From NCBI GenBank assembly GCA_016709845.1, contig JADJMA010000027.1, positions 1-58,789 of the forward strand: a stretch of 58,789 nt of DNA, read 5' to 3'. This DNA is from Flammeovirgaceae bacterium. Its GTDB lineage: Bacteria > Bacteroidota > Bacteroidia > Cytophagales > Cyclobacteriaceae. Below, piece by piece: positions 29,557 to 39,430 of the stretch. Under the pieces are notes generated by a model. It saw only the letters and a program-made list of their open reading frames with translations. It made no database searches and had not been told where the DNA came from. The number at the start of each line of letters is the position of its first letter. The stretch's first letter is position 1. Made by a program: the position numbers and the translations under genes.

Positions 29557-30248
29557 GTGAGAGCAAAAAAATCAATTTCAAAGGAATATACTTTTCTAAA
29601 GAATTTCAGGGCGGTACACAGGTTACTATTTTGTTTAGGATTAGCTGCATTAGTGTTCCTCACACTCTTCATTAGTAAAGTGGAAGTAATGCTATGCGTA
29701 ATCATTGCATGGAGTAGTTTTAGTCTTTTCATGATTATCATCAGTTGGATCACTTTTTTTTACTACAACATCGAAACAGCTTTGCATCCGTGCAAAAGAA
29801 CAAGATGAAAGCCGTGCAATACATTTCTCATCGTTTTAATCTCTGTTTGCCTTAGTCTTTTAGGCACTTTGTTCCTTATTCAAAATACCGATGAAGGCTT
29901 AGAAGCAAACAACTACACATTATAGCATCGCTGTTGAGTGTAGTGTTCTCCTGGATTCTGTTACATACTATTTATACATTACGATACGCGCATCTGTATT
30001 ATTCAGTCAGTTTAGATAACCCGAAGGCCCATCCGAGCGGTCTGGATTTTCCGGAAACCACGGAGCCGGACTATCTCGATTTTGCATATTTTGCTTTTAT
30101 TATTGGTATGACATTGCAAGTTTCTGATGTACGTGTAACTTCCTCTGTTATTAGATGATTCGTTCTACTACACGGATTGATAGCTTTCGTTTTTAATACC
30201 ATTGTCGTTGCGCTTACCATCAATATTATCGCAGGTTTAAGCAAGTAA
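29557..30248 (+). CDS. DUF1345 membrane protein, frameshifted
   Basis: Four hydrophobic helices (LLFCLGLAALVFLTLFI, VIIAWSSFSLFMIIISW, SLLSVVFSWILLHTIYTLRY, FNTIVVALTINIIAGL). The family signatures are TLRYAHLYYS, GLDFPETTEPDYLDFAYFAF and QVSDVRVTSSVIRR, which identify DUF1345. About 230 residues. Breaks lie near 29765, 29830, 29915 and 30110. The open frame begins at a GTG at 29557 and no better ATG is seen upstream. It is on the opposite strand to the neighbouring genes. No reaction is known; it recurs near ion transport and stress genes. Confidence 0.85.
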
Positions 30249-30259
30249 TTACAAAATAG

Positions 30260-30564
30260 TTATTCAGCCTTTTCCTCAGCCTTCTTTCCATTCTTTACTA
30301 TATCACCTTTCTGAAACAAATCCCTTGCAACACTTTTTTCCATTTTGGTTTCTTCCTTAGAAGGAACTCAAGGTCCATGCCGAAGTGTTTGAATTCTTCA
30401 CTTTGCGCATTCTCCATAATAGCTTTCGCGGTTTTGTCTTTTTCAACAGACAATCTTTGCTCATACCAATTAGTGGCTTCTGCTTCTTCAATTAGTGAGA
30501 CGATCATTCGGGCAAAAGTCCTTGTTTCTTGCGAAAGTTCATCTGGTGGTTGGTATTTCGTCAA
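30260..30564 (-). CDS. Encapsulated-ferritin-like (EncFtn) protein, one frame break
   Basis: LSQETRTFARMIVSLIEEAE and ATNWYEQRLSVEKDKTAKA are followed by SEEFKHFGMDLEFLLRK. This is the two-helix EncFtn pattern with iron ligands from a first-helix glutamate and from ExxH in the second helix (E-E-F-K-H). Family proteins form annular decamers that oxidise Fe(II) and are normally packed in encapsulin shells by a C-terminal targeting peptide. After a shift near 30350 the C-terminus reads SVARDLFQKGDIVKNGKKAE and a stop at 30260. I see no typical targeting peptide and no encapsulin gene in this window. About 101 residues. Confidence 0.75.
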
Positions 30565-30692
30565 ATGGCATACTTATATTTATTTAGGTTTAGAATTATG
30601 AACTATAACAGCATTTTTCAAAGACTCAGCTATATTGTGTGGCAAATATTTGTAAAGCGTATAGCTGAAAATAAAAACACTAACTACCGTGT

Positions 30693-31619
30693 TCAAGTCA
30701 CTCTATAATTCTCCTTACCACTCTGGTATCCTAAATCCATCAAATTTCGAATATCCAAAGAATTAAACTTTTGCAAATTGAGATTAATTGCGGATTGAGG
30801 CCTTATTATAGTGAGCTTTATTTTTTTATAAGAAGCAAAAGTTTTACTGGATTTTTTAAACTCTTTATCTGATACTAAATTCCTTAGAAATAGTACCCAC
30901 TCTATATCATTGCTCATAATTTCGTTTACCGCAATATCCATTATCCGTTCTGAAAGCTGAAGAATATTTCTTGAGTTAAAATCCCCTCCTTCAAAATTTT
31001 CCGGATGACATAAAATACAAACGATTTCCTCGGCCCCGTTTTCTATTGCTCTTCTTAAAGGAGCCACATCTCTTAAGGCACCATCGACAAATTGTTTAGT
31101 CTTATCTCCCCCTATGTTGACAACCGGCATGATTATCGGAATAGCACTACTGGCCAGCAAATAATCAATAAAATCTTTATGCGTTGAATCCACGTAAGTA
31201 ATTTGACCATTGTCAATGTTAACAGCACCAGCCTGAAAACCAATTGGGCTCTTTTTCAAATTGTGGACTTCAATGGTTTTTTTGATCAGGTTCTGAATAG
31301 GAGTTGTATTCAATAATCCATGAAACCTTTCAAATAAAATATGCGCAAACAATGAGACGTCTTTTGTTCTTACTGCGATGTCCGCTGGCTGCGCAATATT
31401 GCGGGCCCAAAAGCTAGTTAGATTTTGGGCAATTAAATTCCAGTCAAGATTTTCAACTGAATCAATATCTTGTTTCCCGGCCTCATTGCAAATGAATGCT
31501 CCGTTAAGACTTCCGACTGAGACCCCATAAATAAAATCCGGCCTATATCCATTCTCAATGAGCGCTTGAAAAGCGCCTGCCTGAAATGCGCCCTTTATCG
31601 ACCCGCCAGCTAAAATCAA
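30693..31619 (-). CDS. Patatin-like phospholipase family protein
   Basis: A Ser-Asp dyad lipid acyl hydrolase: oxyanion loop ILAGGSIKGAFQAGAF, nucleophile GVSVGSLNG and partner aspartate in FVDGALRDVAPLRRAIENGA. The C-terminal 100 residues are unassigned. About 309 residues. The open frame begins with a TTG at 31619, but codons just upstream (KKV before LILAGG) look like the natural N-terminus. An ATG at about 31651 can be joined by one base change. It stands alone between the EncFtn-like gene and the P-type ATPase. Confidence 0.88.
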   Translation of the reverse strand: MILAGGSIKGAFQAGAFQALIENGYRPDFIYGVSVGSLNGAFICNEAGKQDIDSVENLDWNLIAQNLTSFWARNIAQPADIAVRTKDVSLFAHILFERFHGLLNTTPIQNLIKKTIEVHNLKKSPIGFQAGAVNIDNGQITYVDSTHKDFIDYLLASSAIPIIMPVVNIGGDKTKQFVDGALRDVAPLRRAIENGAEEIVCILCHPENFEGGDFNSRNILQLSERIMDIAVNEIMSNDIEWVLFLRNLVSDKEFKKSSKTFASYKKIKLTIIRPQSAINLNLQKFNSLDIRNLMDLGYQSGKENYRVT

Positions 31620-31723
31620 TACCTTCTTTGTAGTGTAGATGTTTTTTTCATAATGACTATGCTTTTCATGCTCCCGCTATATATAACGCTCTTCAAATTT
31701 ATGAAGCACGAAAAATGCAAGCG

Positions 31724-31912
31724 TCAGAAATACGGAAGCTGGATAGCTGCGAATGTTGTATTTGTCGGTACGATAAGCCACAATATGAACCCTCCGAGAA
31801 ATCCGAATGCGAAAAGGAACATGGGCAGAAGTCCCAACATGACGTATCCTAGTACAAGTACAGCTAGTGTAAAAAGCAAAGCAAAAGTGATTGTTAGTGT
31901 TTGCTTTTTCAT
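31724..31912 (-). CDS. Small two-helix membrane protein after the P-type ATPase
   Basis: From the ATG at 31912: MKKQTLTITFALLFTLAVLV, then MFLFAFGFLGGFILWLI. Two helices in 62 residues, frame intact. It starts 12 bases after the ATPase stop, so it should be in the same transcript. The family and role are unknown; it may assist the pump. Confidence 0.65.
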   Translation of the reverse strand: MKKQTLTITFALLFTLAVLVLGYVMLGLLPMFLFAFGFLGGFILWLIVPTNTTFAAIQLPYF

Positions 31913-31923
31913 GCGTTTATGAT

Positions 31924-33924
31924 TTAGAATTTCATCCTTTGAATTCTCACCGCATTTAGAATGGCCAGCAATGCCACACCTACATCTGCAAACACAGCCT
32001 CCCACATGGTGGCCAACCCTCCGGCTCCGAGAACGAGAACAATTGCTTTTACTGCAAAGGCCAGACTTATGTTTTGCCATACAATCCGTTTGGTTTTCTT
32101 GCCGATGTTAATCGCCATTGGGATTTTTGAAGGTTTATCATCCTGTATAACTACATCCGCAGTTTCTATGGTGGCATCACTACCCAGGCCTCCCATGGCA
32201 ATACCTACATCACTAAGTGCTACAACGGGGGCATCGTTTACGCCATCGCCTGTAAAGGCAACGCTACCACCGGTTGCTTTTATCTCTTTTACTTTGTTCA
32301 CTTTATCTTCCGGCAGTAAATCGCCAAAGGCATTATCAATACCCAGTTTTTCTGCCACCAATTTTACAACAGAGCTTTTGTCGCCACTGAGCATGGTGGT
32401 TTTTTACATTAAGTTGATGCAGCGCTTTATAGCAGACGCTGCATCTTCTTTTATTTCATCGGCAATAGTAATGTAGCCTGCAAATTTTTTGTCATAACCA
32501 ATGGCGATAACCGTGTAAACAATAGAAGCAGGATCTATATCATAGGCTATGGAAAATTTGTCCATCAGCTTAAAATTACCTGCCAATATCTCTTTGCCAC
32601 CGATCATGGCGCGTAAACCATGACCTGAAATTTCTTCCACATTTGTTATTTCTGTTGAACTGTCTACTGCGCCTACATATTCATGTATAGCCGTTGCCAC
32701 GGGATGCGTACTCTTGCTTTCCAGTGCATTTACCTGACGAAGCACTTCGGCCTTGTCGAAATTTTCTTTGATCACTACTTCTTGCACTTTAAAAACACCT
32801 TTGGTTAGTGTTCCGGTTTTATCCATCACTACGTTTTGTATACCCGCCATGATGTCAAGAAAATTACTTCCCTTGAATAAGATTCCATTTTTGGAGGCTG
32901 CGCCAATACCACCGAAGTAGCCAAGGCGGAATGGAGATGACCAACGCACACGGGCAAGAGATAACTAAAAATATCAAGGCACGATACAGCCAGTCACGAA
33001 ATACATAGTCGTTGACTGAGAAGTAAGGAACGACAATGATGAGCACGGCTAATGCTACTACTGCGGGAGTATAGTATCGTGCAAATTTACGGATGAATAA
33101 TTCGGTAGGTGCTTTTTGAGAGGCAGCATTCTGCACCATGTCCAGAATTTTAGAAAGCTTACTATCCGTATAGGCCGTAGTTACTTTCACTAAGGCCACT
33201 GTGTTTAAGTTGAGCATACCCGCTAAAACAGTATCGCCCTTGGTTTTTGTATCCGGTGTGCTTTCTCCGGTAAGGGCAGCCGTATTAAATGATGCGGTTT
33301 CCGAAAGCAGTTCTCCATCCAGCCCCAACTTTTCTCCAGGTTTTAATTGGATCACCGAACCGATGGTGGCCAGTTCTGCTTTAATTGTTTTGGTTTGGTT
33401 GTTCACTACAACCGTTACCTCATCTGGCCGCTGATCGAGTAGACTTTTGATATTCAATTTTGCACGTTTGACGGCAAGTGTTTGAAAAACCTCGCCAACA
33501 GCGTAGAACAACATCACAGCAACACCTTCGGGGAATTCGCCAATGGCAAACGCACCAATGGTGGCGATGCTCATCAATAAAAATTCGGTGAATACTTCGC
33601 CACGTATCATTGCCTTCGCTGCATCTTTTAAAACAGGTAGGCCCACAGGAAGGTATGCTGCTACATACCACAACGTTCGCACCCAACCCTTGAAGAACGA
33701 CAACGGACGTAATTGTCAATGATGATGGCTGATCCCATCAACACCACGCTTATCATTGCAGGCAAAAACATTTTGAACGTACTTTCATCTGCAATGCCAT
33801 GATCATGGCCGTCATCATCTCTATGTGTGTCGGCTGCTTTATTTATTTTTTCTTCCAGTGTGCAGCAGGTTATGTTGCCCTGTGCATCGTAGGTGTGTTG
33901 GTGGTTGGGATCTTTGTTTGTCAT
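31924..33924 (-). CDS. Heavy-metal P1B-type ATPase (Zn/Cd/Pb type), frameshifted
   Basis: ATP-driven metal exporter in the inner membrane. The N-terminus is rich in histidine and has a CC pair (ITCCTLEEK, DDDGHDHG), suited to metal binding, instead of a complete HMA domain. Motifs in order: TGEST actuator (LTGESTPDTK), metal-site VISCPCALVIS, phosphorylation site DKTGTLTKG, then GDGVNDAPVVALSDVGIAMG and the last-helix aspartate in FADVGVALLAILNA, typical of Zn/Cd/Pb pumps. About 667 residues. Breaks lie near 33700, 32950 and 32400. A small membrane protein follows 12 bases later. Confidence 0.93.
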
Positions 33925-34081
33925 GATTTACATTTTAAATGTGGTGGGCGAGAGGACCTGACGCATGAAGGCACCTTTTTTGTACCCCTAAAAAAAACAA
34001 ATCCCCGCCCATGTATTGTTAGTGCGAATATCATTCGCCTTTGTTAATTACTGTTTGTTAAAATGATCGTGTTCCCATTGT

Positions 34082-34552
34082 TTAAGAATCGCTCTTAGGT
34101 TTAGTTGAAAGTTTATCCGCTATTTTTTGTTTCCATCGTATATACCATTTTTGATTTTGCAGTGACAACAAAAAGTATAGTGCAAGAGTGCTGGCTATTG
34201 CGATCACAAACATATTTAAACCTATAGCTACGCCAACGCCTGCCGTACACCAAACCGTAGCTGCCGTGGTGAGACCATGAAGGGTGTCGCTGTTATTATT
34301 GCGATAGATAATACCAGCACACAGGAAACCCACGCCTGTGATAATGTTGGCAATAATCCTTGAAGGGGCTGAGAGATCATTTTCAAGATGACCTGCTATG
34401 GAAGTGAAAATGGCTGCTCCGATGCAGACTGCTGCATAGGTTCGTATGCCTGCATCAATGCCGTGCGTTTCCCTGTCTAAACCGATGAGCCCACCCAGTA
34501 GCAATGAAATCAGGAGCTTGCCAACAATTATTAATTCAAAATTTATATCCAT
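34082..34552 (-). CDS. MgtC/SapB-family membrane protein
   Basis: An intact 156-residue protein. Helices ELIIVGKLLISLLLGGLIGL and AAVCIGAAIFTSIAG are followed by IIANIITGVGFLCAGIIYR and GLTTAATVWCTAGVGVAIGL. The conserved LGGLIGLDRE, GVGFLCAG and TTAATVW blocks define the MgtC/SapB family. Members are linked to low-Mg growth and, in pathogens, to F1Fo ATPase regulation. There is no soluble regulatory C-terminal domain, as in the short SapB type. Confidence 0.9.
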   Translation of the reverse strand: MDINFELIIVGKLLISLLLGGLIGLDRETHGIDAGIRTYAAVCIGAAIFTSIAGHLENDLSAPSRIIANIITGVGFLCAGIIYRNNNSDTLHGLTTAATVWCTAGVGVAIGLNMFVIAIASTLALYFLLSLQNQKWYIRWKQKIADKLSTKPKSDS

Positions 34553-34582
34553 AGGTTATTTTCTCACATAATAATATAGTAG

Positions 34583-34770
34583 TCATTTTCCACTGGTTTT
34601 TCTTGCACGATCGTCTTTTATAGTAAAATATAGAGCGAGGGAAGATGTAGCGAGGCCACCCAGGGCGAAAGCCCCGGCCAACTCTTTATTGTTTGCCTGA
34701 TTGGCCACCAGAGATGCTGTCACCAGCGGGATTGTTAATCCTACAAAAGCCTTCGCTTCGCCTGATAATT
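34583..34770 (-). CDS. Possible small membrane protein, start not found
   Basis: The reverse frame ending at 34583 reads EKLSGEAKAFVGLTIPLVTA, then LAGAFALGGLATSSLALYFT and DDRARKTSGK. Two weak helices, about 60 residues. A stop precedes the readable part and no start codon is found, so a frame break or pseudogene is likely. The following gap (34800-35079) has no gene that I can see. Confidence 0.35.
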
Positions 34771-35079
34771 TTTCTTGGGTTGTTCAAAGATGTATTTAAG
34801 AAGATTGGCTGATTGAAAGAATTGCCAGGGGTGAATTAAAAGTGATGTTCTTTCGAAGATATTGCTGCGAGCTGCTGACCTGATAGTTTTTGCCAATACA
34901 TTAAAATGGGAATGGGATTCTGGAAAACGCTCCGTCTGGGAAAAACACCAAACCGGGATACAGGATGAAGTTAATGAATAATGTTGTTTTCAGGATAAGG
35001 CCGCACGCAGGGCTACTGATTTTCGCGGGAGGAAATTATCTTTTTAAATGATTGACGCATATGTGCTTATGTTTTTGTG

Positions 35080-35719
35080 TTAATCATGTGAATGATCGCA
35101 GTTGTAAATATCGAAGTCTTTAAAGTCTCTCTTTATATTCAGGTCGAGGTCACAGATCAGTCCATTTTCAATTTCATAAACCCAGCCGTGCAAGTGAATT
35201 TCCTGATGACGATCAAGCGCTTCCTGTACAATCGATGTCATAGAAAGCCGAAACACCTGCTCCCGCACATTCAGTTCAACTAACGTGCGCCACTTTTTCT
35301 TCGGCCAGGGGATCCAGCGTATGGCGATACTGGCGATAGACGTCACGAATGCTCCGCAGCCAGTTATCGATTAATCCGTTATGTTTTTTACCGAGCGCGG
35401 CTTTTACTCCGCCACATCCATAATGACCGCATACTACAATGTGTTTCACTTTTAATACATCCACTGCATACTGCAGCACTGCCATCAGGTTCATATCAGT
35501 AGAGATAACTAGATTGGCAATATTGCGGTGTTCAAAAATTTCTCCCGGCCTGGTTCCGGTGATTACACTGGCCGGTGCGCGGCTGTCAGAGCAACCTATA
35601 AATAAATATTCGGGGCTCTGACTCTTGGCTAGATCGGAAAAATAGTGCGGGTCTTTCTCCGTTTGTCGTGAGGCCCAGGCTTTGTTGTTTTCAAATAATT
35701 TATCGTATGGCAATCTCAT
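35080..35719 (-). CDS. Beta-carbonic anhydrase, one frame break
   Basis: A zinc enzyme interconverting CO2 and bicarbonate. It has LFIGCSDSRAPASVITGTRP (zinc cysteine plus Asp-Arg dyad), EIFEHRNIANLV and IVVCGHYGCGGVKAAL (zinc histidine and cysteine). After a break near 35300 it continues NVREQVFRLSMTSIVQEALD, EIHLHGWVYEIENG. About 213 residues, full length. Its ATG overlaps the stop of the upstream two-helix membrane gene (ATGA), so the two are translationally coupled. This is the second carbonic anhydrase of the window, after the SulP fusion. Confidence 0.93.
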
Positions 35720-36065
35720 ACAGGTTTATTGTTTTGTTCGTTTTCTGAGTTTACTTCCTCATCATATGGATGACTGATGTTGAGCTTATGAATGTACCGA
35801 TGAAAAATTGGTATCGTCATAATACCCACCAGTGACAAGAATATAATACCGCTGTACAAGGCATACACACCAGCAAACACTTTACCTGCATTGGAAGCGG
35901 GTTCATGTACGGGGCCATGCCCGTAAGCAACATGGCGGCATTTAAAAAAGCATCATGCCAGGTGATGGGGCAAAAATATTTGAATCCGATCATGCCGCTG
36001 CCCAACGAAACAATTAAAATGATAAATCCCAATAAAAGCCCTTTGGCTATGGGTGAAAGTTTCAT
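35716..36065 (-). CDS. Two-helix membrane protein coupled to carbonic anhydrase, frameshifted
   Basis: MKLSPIAKGLLLGFIILIVS gives helix 1. FCPITWHDAFLNAAMLLTGM follows as a conserved re-entrant-like segment. After a break near 35900, VFAGVYALYSGIIFLSLVGI gives helix 2 and a charged tail ends NSENEQNNKPV. About 116 residues. The layout of helix, pore-like loop and helix recalls two-helix ion channels, but no selectivity signature is seen. It lies between bestrophin (27 bases upstream) and carbonic anhydrase (4-base overlap). Confidence 0.7.
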
Positions 36066-36092
36066 AATTGTGTTGACTTTTAATTTAAATTT

Positions 36093-36982
36093 TTATAGCA
36101 CATAATATCCGGTTTCCTTTTCACGCACCGGCACGTCACGGTCCTCGATCATTTCTTTCAGGTTAATCTCAATAGTTTTACAAAGGGCAGTCATCGGGGT
36201 GTCCAGCGGCTGGTTCTCAAATGGATCCTGCATCAATATGGAGGTCTCCTCAATGGCGATAAAAATGGATGGGAGAATAATGGTGAGCGCTATCTCAAGT
36301 AGCGGCAAGTCATCACTTATACCAAATGGGAGTAGTGTTGCAAAAACGTAAATGGTGAAATGGATCATTAAGCTATACGATTTTGGGAACACCGTGTTTT
36401 TTATTCTTTCGCACATGCCCATAGATGCGCATAACCTGAGTATCGTTTCATCAAGTTGTATTTGCTGATACTGATTTATTTTCCCCTCGACCAACGCCTT
36501 CTTTATTTCACCTGAATGGATAGAAAGCAAAGCATTAGGAATATTATCCGCTTTAATCGAATGAGTGGTCAAATAGTCGTAGACTTCTTTGGAGTATGGA
36601 AGTTTTCGCAACCCTTGGCAAAGGTGTGACACCAGTGTATCTGCCTGTAGGCAAAGTTATTGATCACTTCGTGGTCGCTCTCATCACTGTTTTTATGAAA
36701 AGATATAACCTGACGCACCAGCGTTCTCGAGTCATTTACGATCGCGCCCCAGATGATCCTCGCTTCCCACCACCTTCCATAGGATTGACTAATCCGAAAG
36801 GCAAGCAGAAGCGCCAGCGTAGTACCAATAATTGCAGTTACAGGCAAGGGTATCCAAATTTCTTTCAAAAAAGAGTATTGATCCAATACCCCCACCGTAA
36901 AAGCAAAGACAGCTATTATTATAAGGTCAACCTTTATTATTTTGATAAATGGGAGAATTGGGATTCGTTTGTCAAGAAGCAT
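36093..36982 (-). CDS. Bestrophin-family anion channel, one frame break
   Basis: ILPFIKIIKVDLIIIAVFAF starts the membrane domain. PLPVTAIIGTTLALLLAFRI and SYGRWWEARIIWGAIVNDSR are the most typical bestrophin (UPF0187) stretches. The second half includes SIKADNIPNALLSIHSGE, then YSLMIHFTIYVFATLLPFGI, and the family's acidic DPFENQPLDTPM. About 296 residues, normal for prokaryotic bestrophins. The break is near 36600. Bestrophins are pentameric channels; in algae some pass bicarbonate. The neighbouring carbonic anhydrase makes bicarbonate a reasonable guess here. Confidence 0.9.
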
Positions 36983-37024
36983 GTCGGGGAATTTGCATTA
37001 TTAATTTCATTTGAAAATTCACTC

Positions 37025-37756
37025 TTAAGCGATCATTCCTAAAATAAGGAACAATAAAAATCCCCCGAAAAAATACCGGTATGCCATACCGATTCTTCTT
37101 CTTCGTGCGCTTCGATCAACAACTCTTCAGTGACTAAAAACAACAAAGCAGAAAGACCAAACGAAAGCACCAGTTCCATAGCGCTGTCAGAAAGACTGTG
37201 CAAAAGCGTGGCGCCTAAAACCGCGCTGATAAAAAACAATCCAGCAAGAAGCATGATAATGACCACCGATTTTTTTCGGGCAACCTCATTGTCAGCCAAT
37301 TCACTGGCGGTGGCCATCCCCAGGGAGAGCAACTCAATCGAAAGAGCAACGGCCAGCAACATGCCCTCGGTGCCGCCTGCTGAGAAGCCAATGCCCAGCA
37401 GTAATCCATCTATAAAAATATCCACCCCAATAGCCGCCAACAATCCGAGCGAATTTTATTACTGCCTTTGCTGACAGCAGAACCATCTTCGGGTGGTTCA
37501 ACAAACTTCCGGATGAGCAGCATCGTAACCAGGCCGAGGCAAAGCCAATCACCACCTGAACGGGCTTATGTTCTTTTACGATATCCGGAAGTAACTCCAC
37601 AGCAACTACAGAGAAAACAACCCCGGCCGCAAAATGCAAAATCAGGCTTCTCAGATGACCGCTCGGTTTTTTTACCAGAGCGATTACGCCACCAGCTATC
37701 ATGGTAATAACCGGAATCAGTGAAAACAATAGAATCTTTTGAAATAAGGGTGTCAT
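37025..37756 (-). CDS. ZIP-family metal transporter, frameshifted
   Basis: The N-terminal part has LILHFAAGVVFSVVAVELLP, the ZIP helix with the HFxAGxxF...ELLPD pattern. The C-terminal part has LLAAIGVDIFIDGLLLGIGF (the second metal-site helix, here with Asp instead of the common His) and ALSIELLSLGMATASEL, then SFGLSALLFLVTEELL. About 243 residues. Breaks lie near 37560, 37440 and 37075; the C-terminus then reads LLFLILGMIA to 37025. ZIP proteins move Zn, Fe or Mn into the cytoplasm; some close relatives act in the other direction. Confidence 0.88.
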
Positions 37757-37909
37757 TTTATTTTTGATTTATCTGTTGTCAACTGGCCCATTTCATCTAC
37801 ATGCGAATTCTTAAAGAGAAATGCAACAAGTCTTCATTGACTATCATTTCCGACTTGACGCATAACTCCGATCAGAACGTGTATGTTTTAAGCAATTTAT
37901 AAAGGGCTC

Positions 37910-38160
37910 TTAATTCCTTTTCCGCGCTTTAATCATCACAACCAGCATACATACCATAATCCCTCCAAGCATGGAGAAAAAGGTATTACCAAAATCTTTG
38001 AACGAAAGGATTTCGAGATAGCAGTTGCCAAGATAATTCAACCAGGAAGTGCCGACATTATGTTCATCAAAAAAATGAACAAACATTGTTAAAGGCCGAA
38101 TCACAAATATACCCAACAGGATACCCGTGATGACTGCGATCAGGATTGATTTCTTTTCAT
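37910..38160 (-). CDS. Small two-helix membrane protein, one frame break
   Basis: From the ATG at 38160: MKRNQ, then after one shift ILIAVITGILLGIFVIRPLT, a linker with NVGTSWLNYLGNCYLEILSF, and a second helix MLGGIMVCMLVVMI ending KARKRN. About 83 residues. It starts 25 bases after the SPFH gene stop. No domain is recognised. The gap 37757-37909 after it has no gene. Confidence 0.55.
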
Positions 38161-38184
38161 TGTTTAAGGGTTTAGAGGCGAATA

Positions 38185-39063
38185 CTATTTATTGTTGTTT
38201 ACAATTACAGGCGACTTGCCATCAGTAATGATGATTTTCGAATTGGGCGATTTTACAAGGTCTCTGGTTATCTCTAGACTTTTAAAACGAAGCAGTTTGT
38301 CGGTAAGCGTGGCGTTTATTATCTCCTGTTGTTTCTTAATCGCCTCAGCTTCTATCAGTAAACGCTCTGCCTCTTTCTTCTGCTTTTCAATCGCAAAGTC
38401 GAGTGTTAACCGTTGCTTGATGATTTCTAGTTCGGCCTCCTTCCTTTGCTTTTCAAGTACAAAATCAAGTTCCTTGCGTTTTATTTCATTGTCGATCAAA
38501 GTCTTCTTTGCGATCTGCTCCGAATTTAGTTTTGCTTCAATTGTTGCTACGACATTTTGAGGAAGAGCAATATGCTGTAGAAGAACCAGATCAATGTCAA
38601 ATCCATAGGGCCTGATCAGAGCATTCATATCATCCTTAATCGCCTTCTCCATACTGGCCCTGGCATCAATCAGATCAGCCGATTTTAGCTTGGCGCCAAC
38701 GGCACGAACCACGCTCGTCAGGTTATCAACGATGACAATATTTTTGTAGTCGGTTCCAAAATTAAGATAAACGTCTTTGACGGAATCGGATAGCAAATGG
38801 TAGGTGAGAGTTAGGTCAACATTTACTTCAATCCCTTCCTCGGTATGAAGATTAAATTTACCTTCATACTCCCTGATTCGGGTGTCAAAGCGGACAATTT
38901 TTGTTCCGAAAATTCCAATTGGGTGCATCCCAGGCAAGAGAATTCCCGGTTTAATTTTTCCATAGCGCACATTTAATGCCACTTCACCCGGTCGGATGAT
39001 TACACAGCTTTGCAATAGAAAGACTGCTATTATGAAGCAAAAAGGTATTTCCAGAGATTTCAT
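38185..39063 (-). CDS. SPFH/band-7 (prohibitin-like) lipoprotein
   Basis: An intact 292-residue protein. The N-terminus CFIIAVFLLQSCVIIRPGEV has a lipobox-like LLQSC, so it may be a lipoprotein instead of having the usual single helix. The SPFH core follows: ALNVRYGKIKPGILLPGMHP, VDLTLTYHLLSDSV and SVVRAVGAKLKSADLIDARA. A long charged coiled coil follows (KELDFVLEKQRKEAELEIIK and similar). Such proteins form ring or cage scaffolds that organise membrane proteins. The neighbours are an acyl carrier protein upstream and a small membrane protein downstream. Confidence 0.87.
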   Translation of the reverse strand: MKSLEIPFCFIIAVFLLQSCVIIRPGEVALNVRYGKIKPGILLPGMHPIGIFGTKIVRFDTRIREYEGKFNLHTEEGIEVNVDLTLTYHLLSDSVKDVYLNFGTDYKNIVIVDNLTSVVRAVGAKLKSADLIDARASMEKAIKDDMNALIRPYGFDIDLVLLQHIALPQNVVATIEAKLNSEQIAKKTLIDNEIKRKELDFVLEKQRKEAELEIIKQRLTLDFAIEKQKKEAERLLIEAEAIKKQQEIINATLTDKLLRFKSLEITRDLVKSPNSKIIITDGKSPVIVNNNK

Positions 39064-39113
39064 TTTACACGAGATTTTTTGTTAAGCAAAAGTTTAAATC
39101 ATAACCACCTGCG

Positions 39114-39383
39114 CTAAAGTATCGATTTGTCTGACCTGCGTTCTCTTTTCCCCAACTTGCTGCGCAAATAGTTTTCTGCATCACGAACCGTTTGAAAATT
39201 TTCCGCTTCTTCATCTGATATGCTTACGTTGAATTGCTTTTCAAACTCAACAATAAGTTCTGCAACATCCAAAGAATCTGCGCCAAGGTCACCAATAAAT
39301 TTAGACTCTGGTTTTATTAATTCATAGGACACATTTAATCTATCAACCAAAACCTTATCAAATTTTTCCTTAAACCCTTCCAT
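39114..39383 (-). CDS. Stand-alone acyl carrier protein
   Basis: An intact 89-residue protein: KFDKVLVDRLNVSYELIKPE, then the attachment site DLGADSLDVAELIVEFEKQF. Its serine takes 4'-phosphopantetheine. It ends ENFQTVRDAENYL and a basic tail. It is a typical ACP fold, but it is not near fab genes. It sits between an RND efflux operon and an SPFH protein, all on the same strand. This is probably a second ACP for a specialised lipid or for regulation; the partner enzymes are not visible. Confidence 0.9.
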   Translation of the reverse strand: MEGFKEKFDKVLVDRLNVSYELIKPESKFIGDLGADSLDVAELIVEFEKQFNVSISDEEAENFQTVRDAENYLRSKLGKRERRSDKSIL

Positions 39384-39430
39384 TAAATTTTTTTTTTTAC
39401 CCGCAAACCATTGCTCATTCTACTTTCAAC

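Noticed and set aside
31961..32476. Forward frame of 171 codons
   Set aside because: Antisense to the P-type ATPase hinge region; no motif of its own.
36596..37042. Forward frame of 148 codons
   Set aside because: Antisense to bestrophin, whose conserved blocks are clear on the reverse strand.
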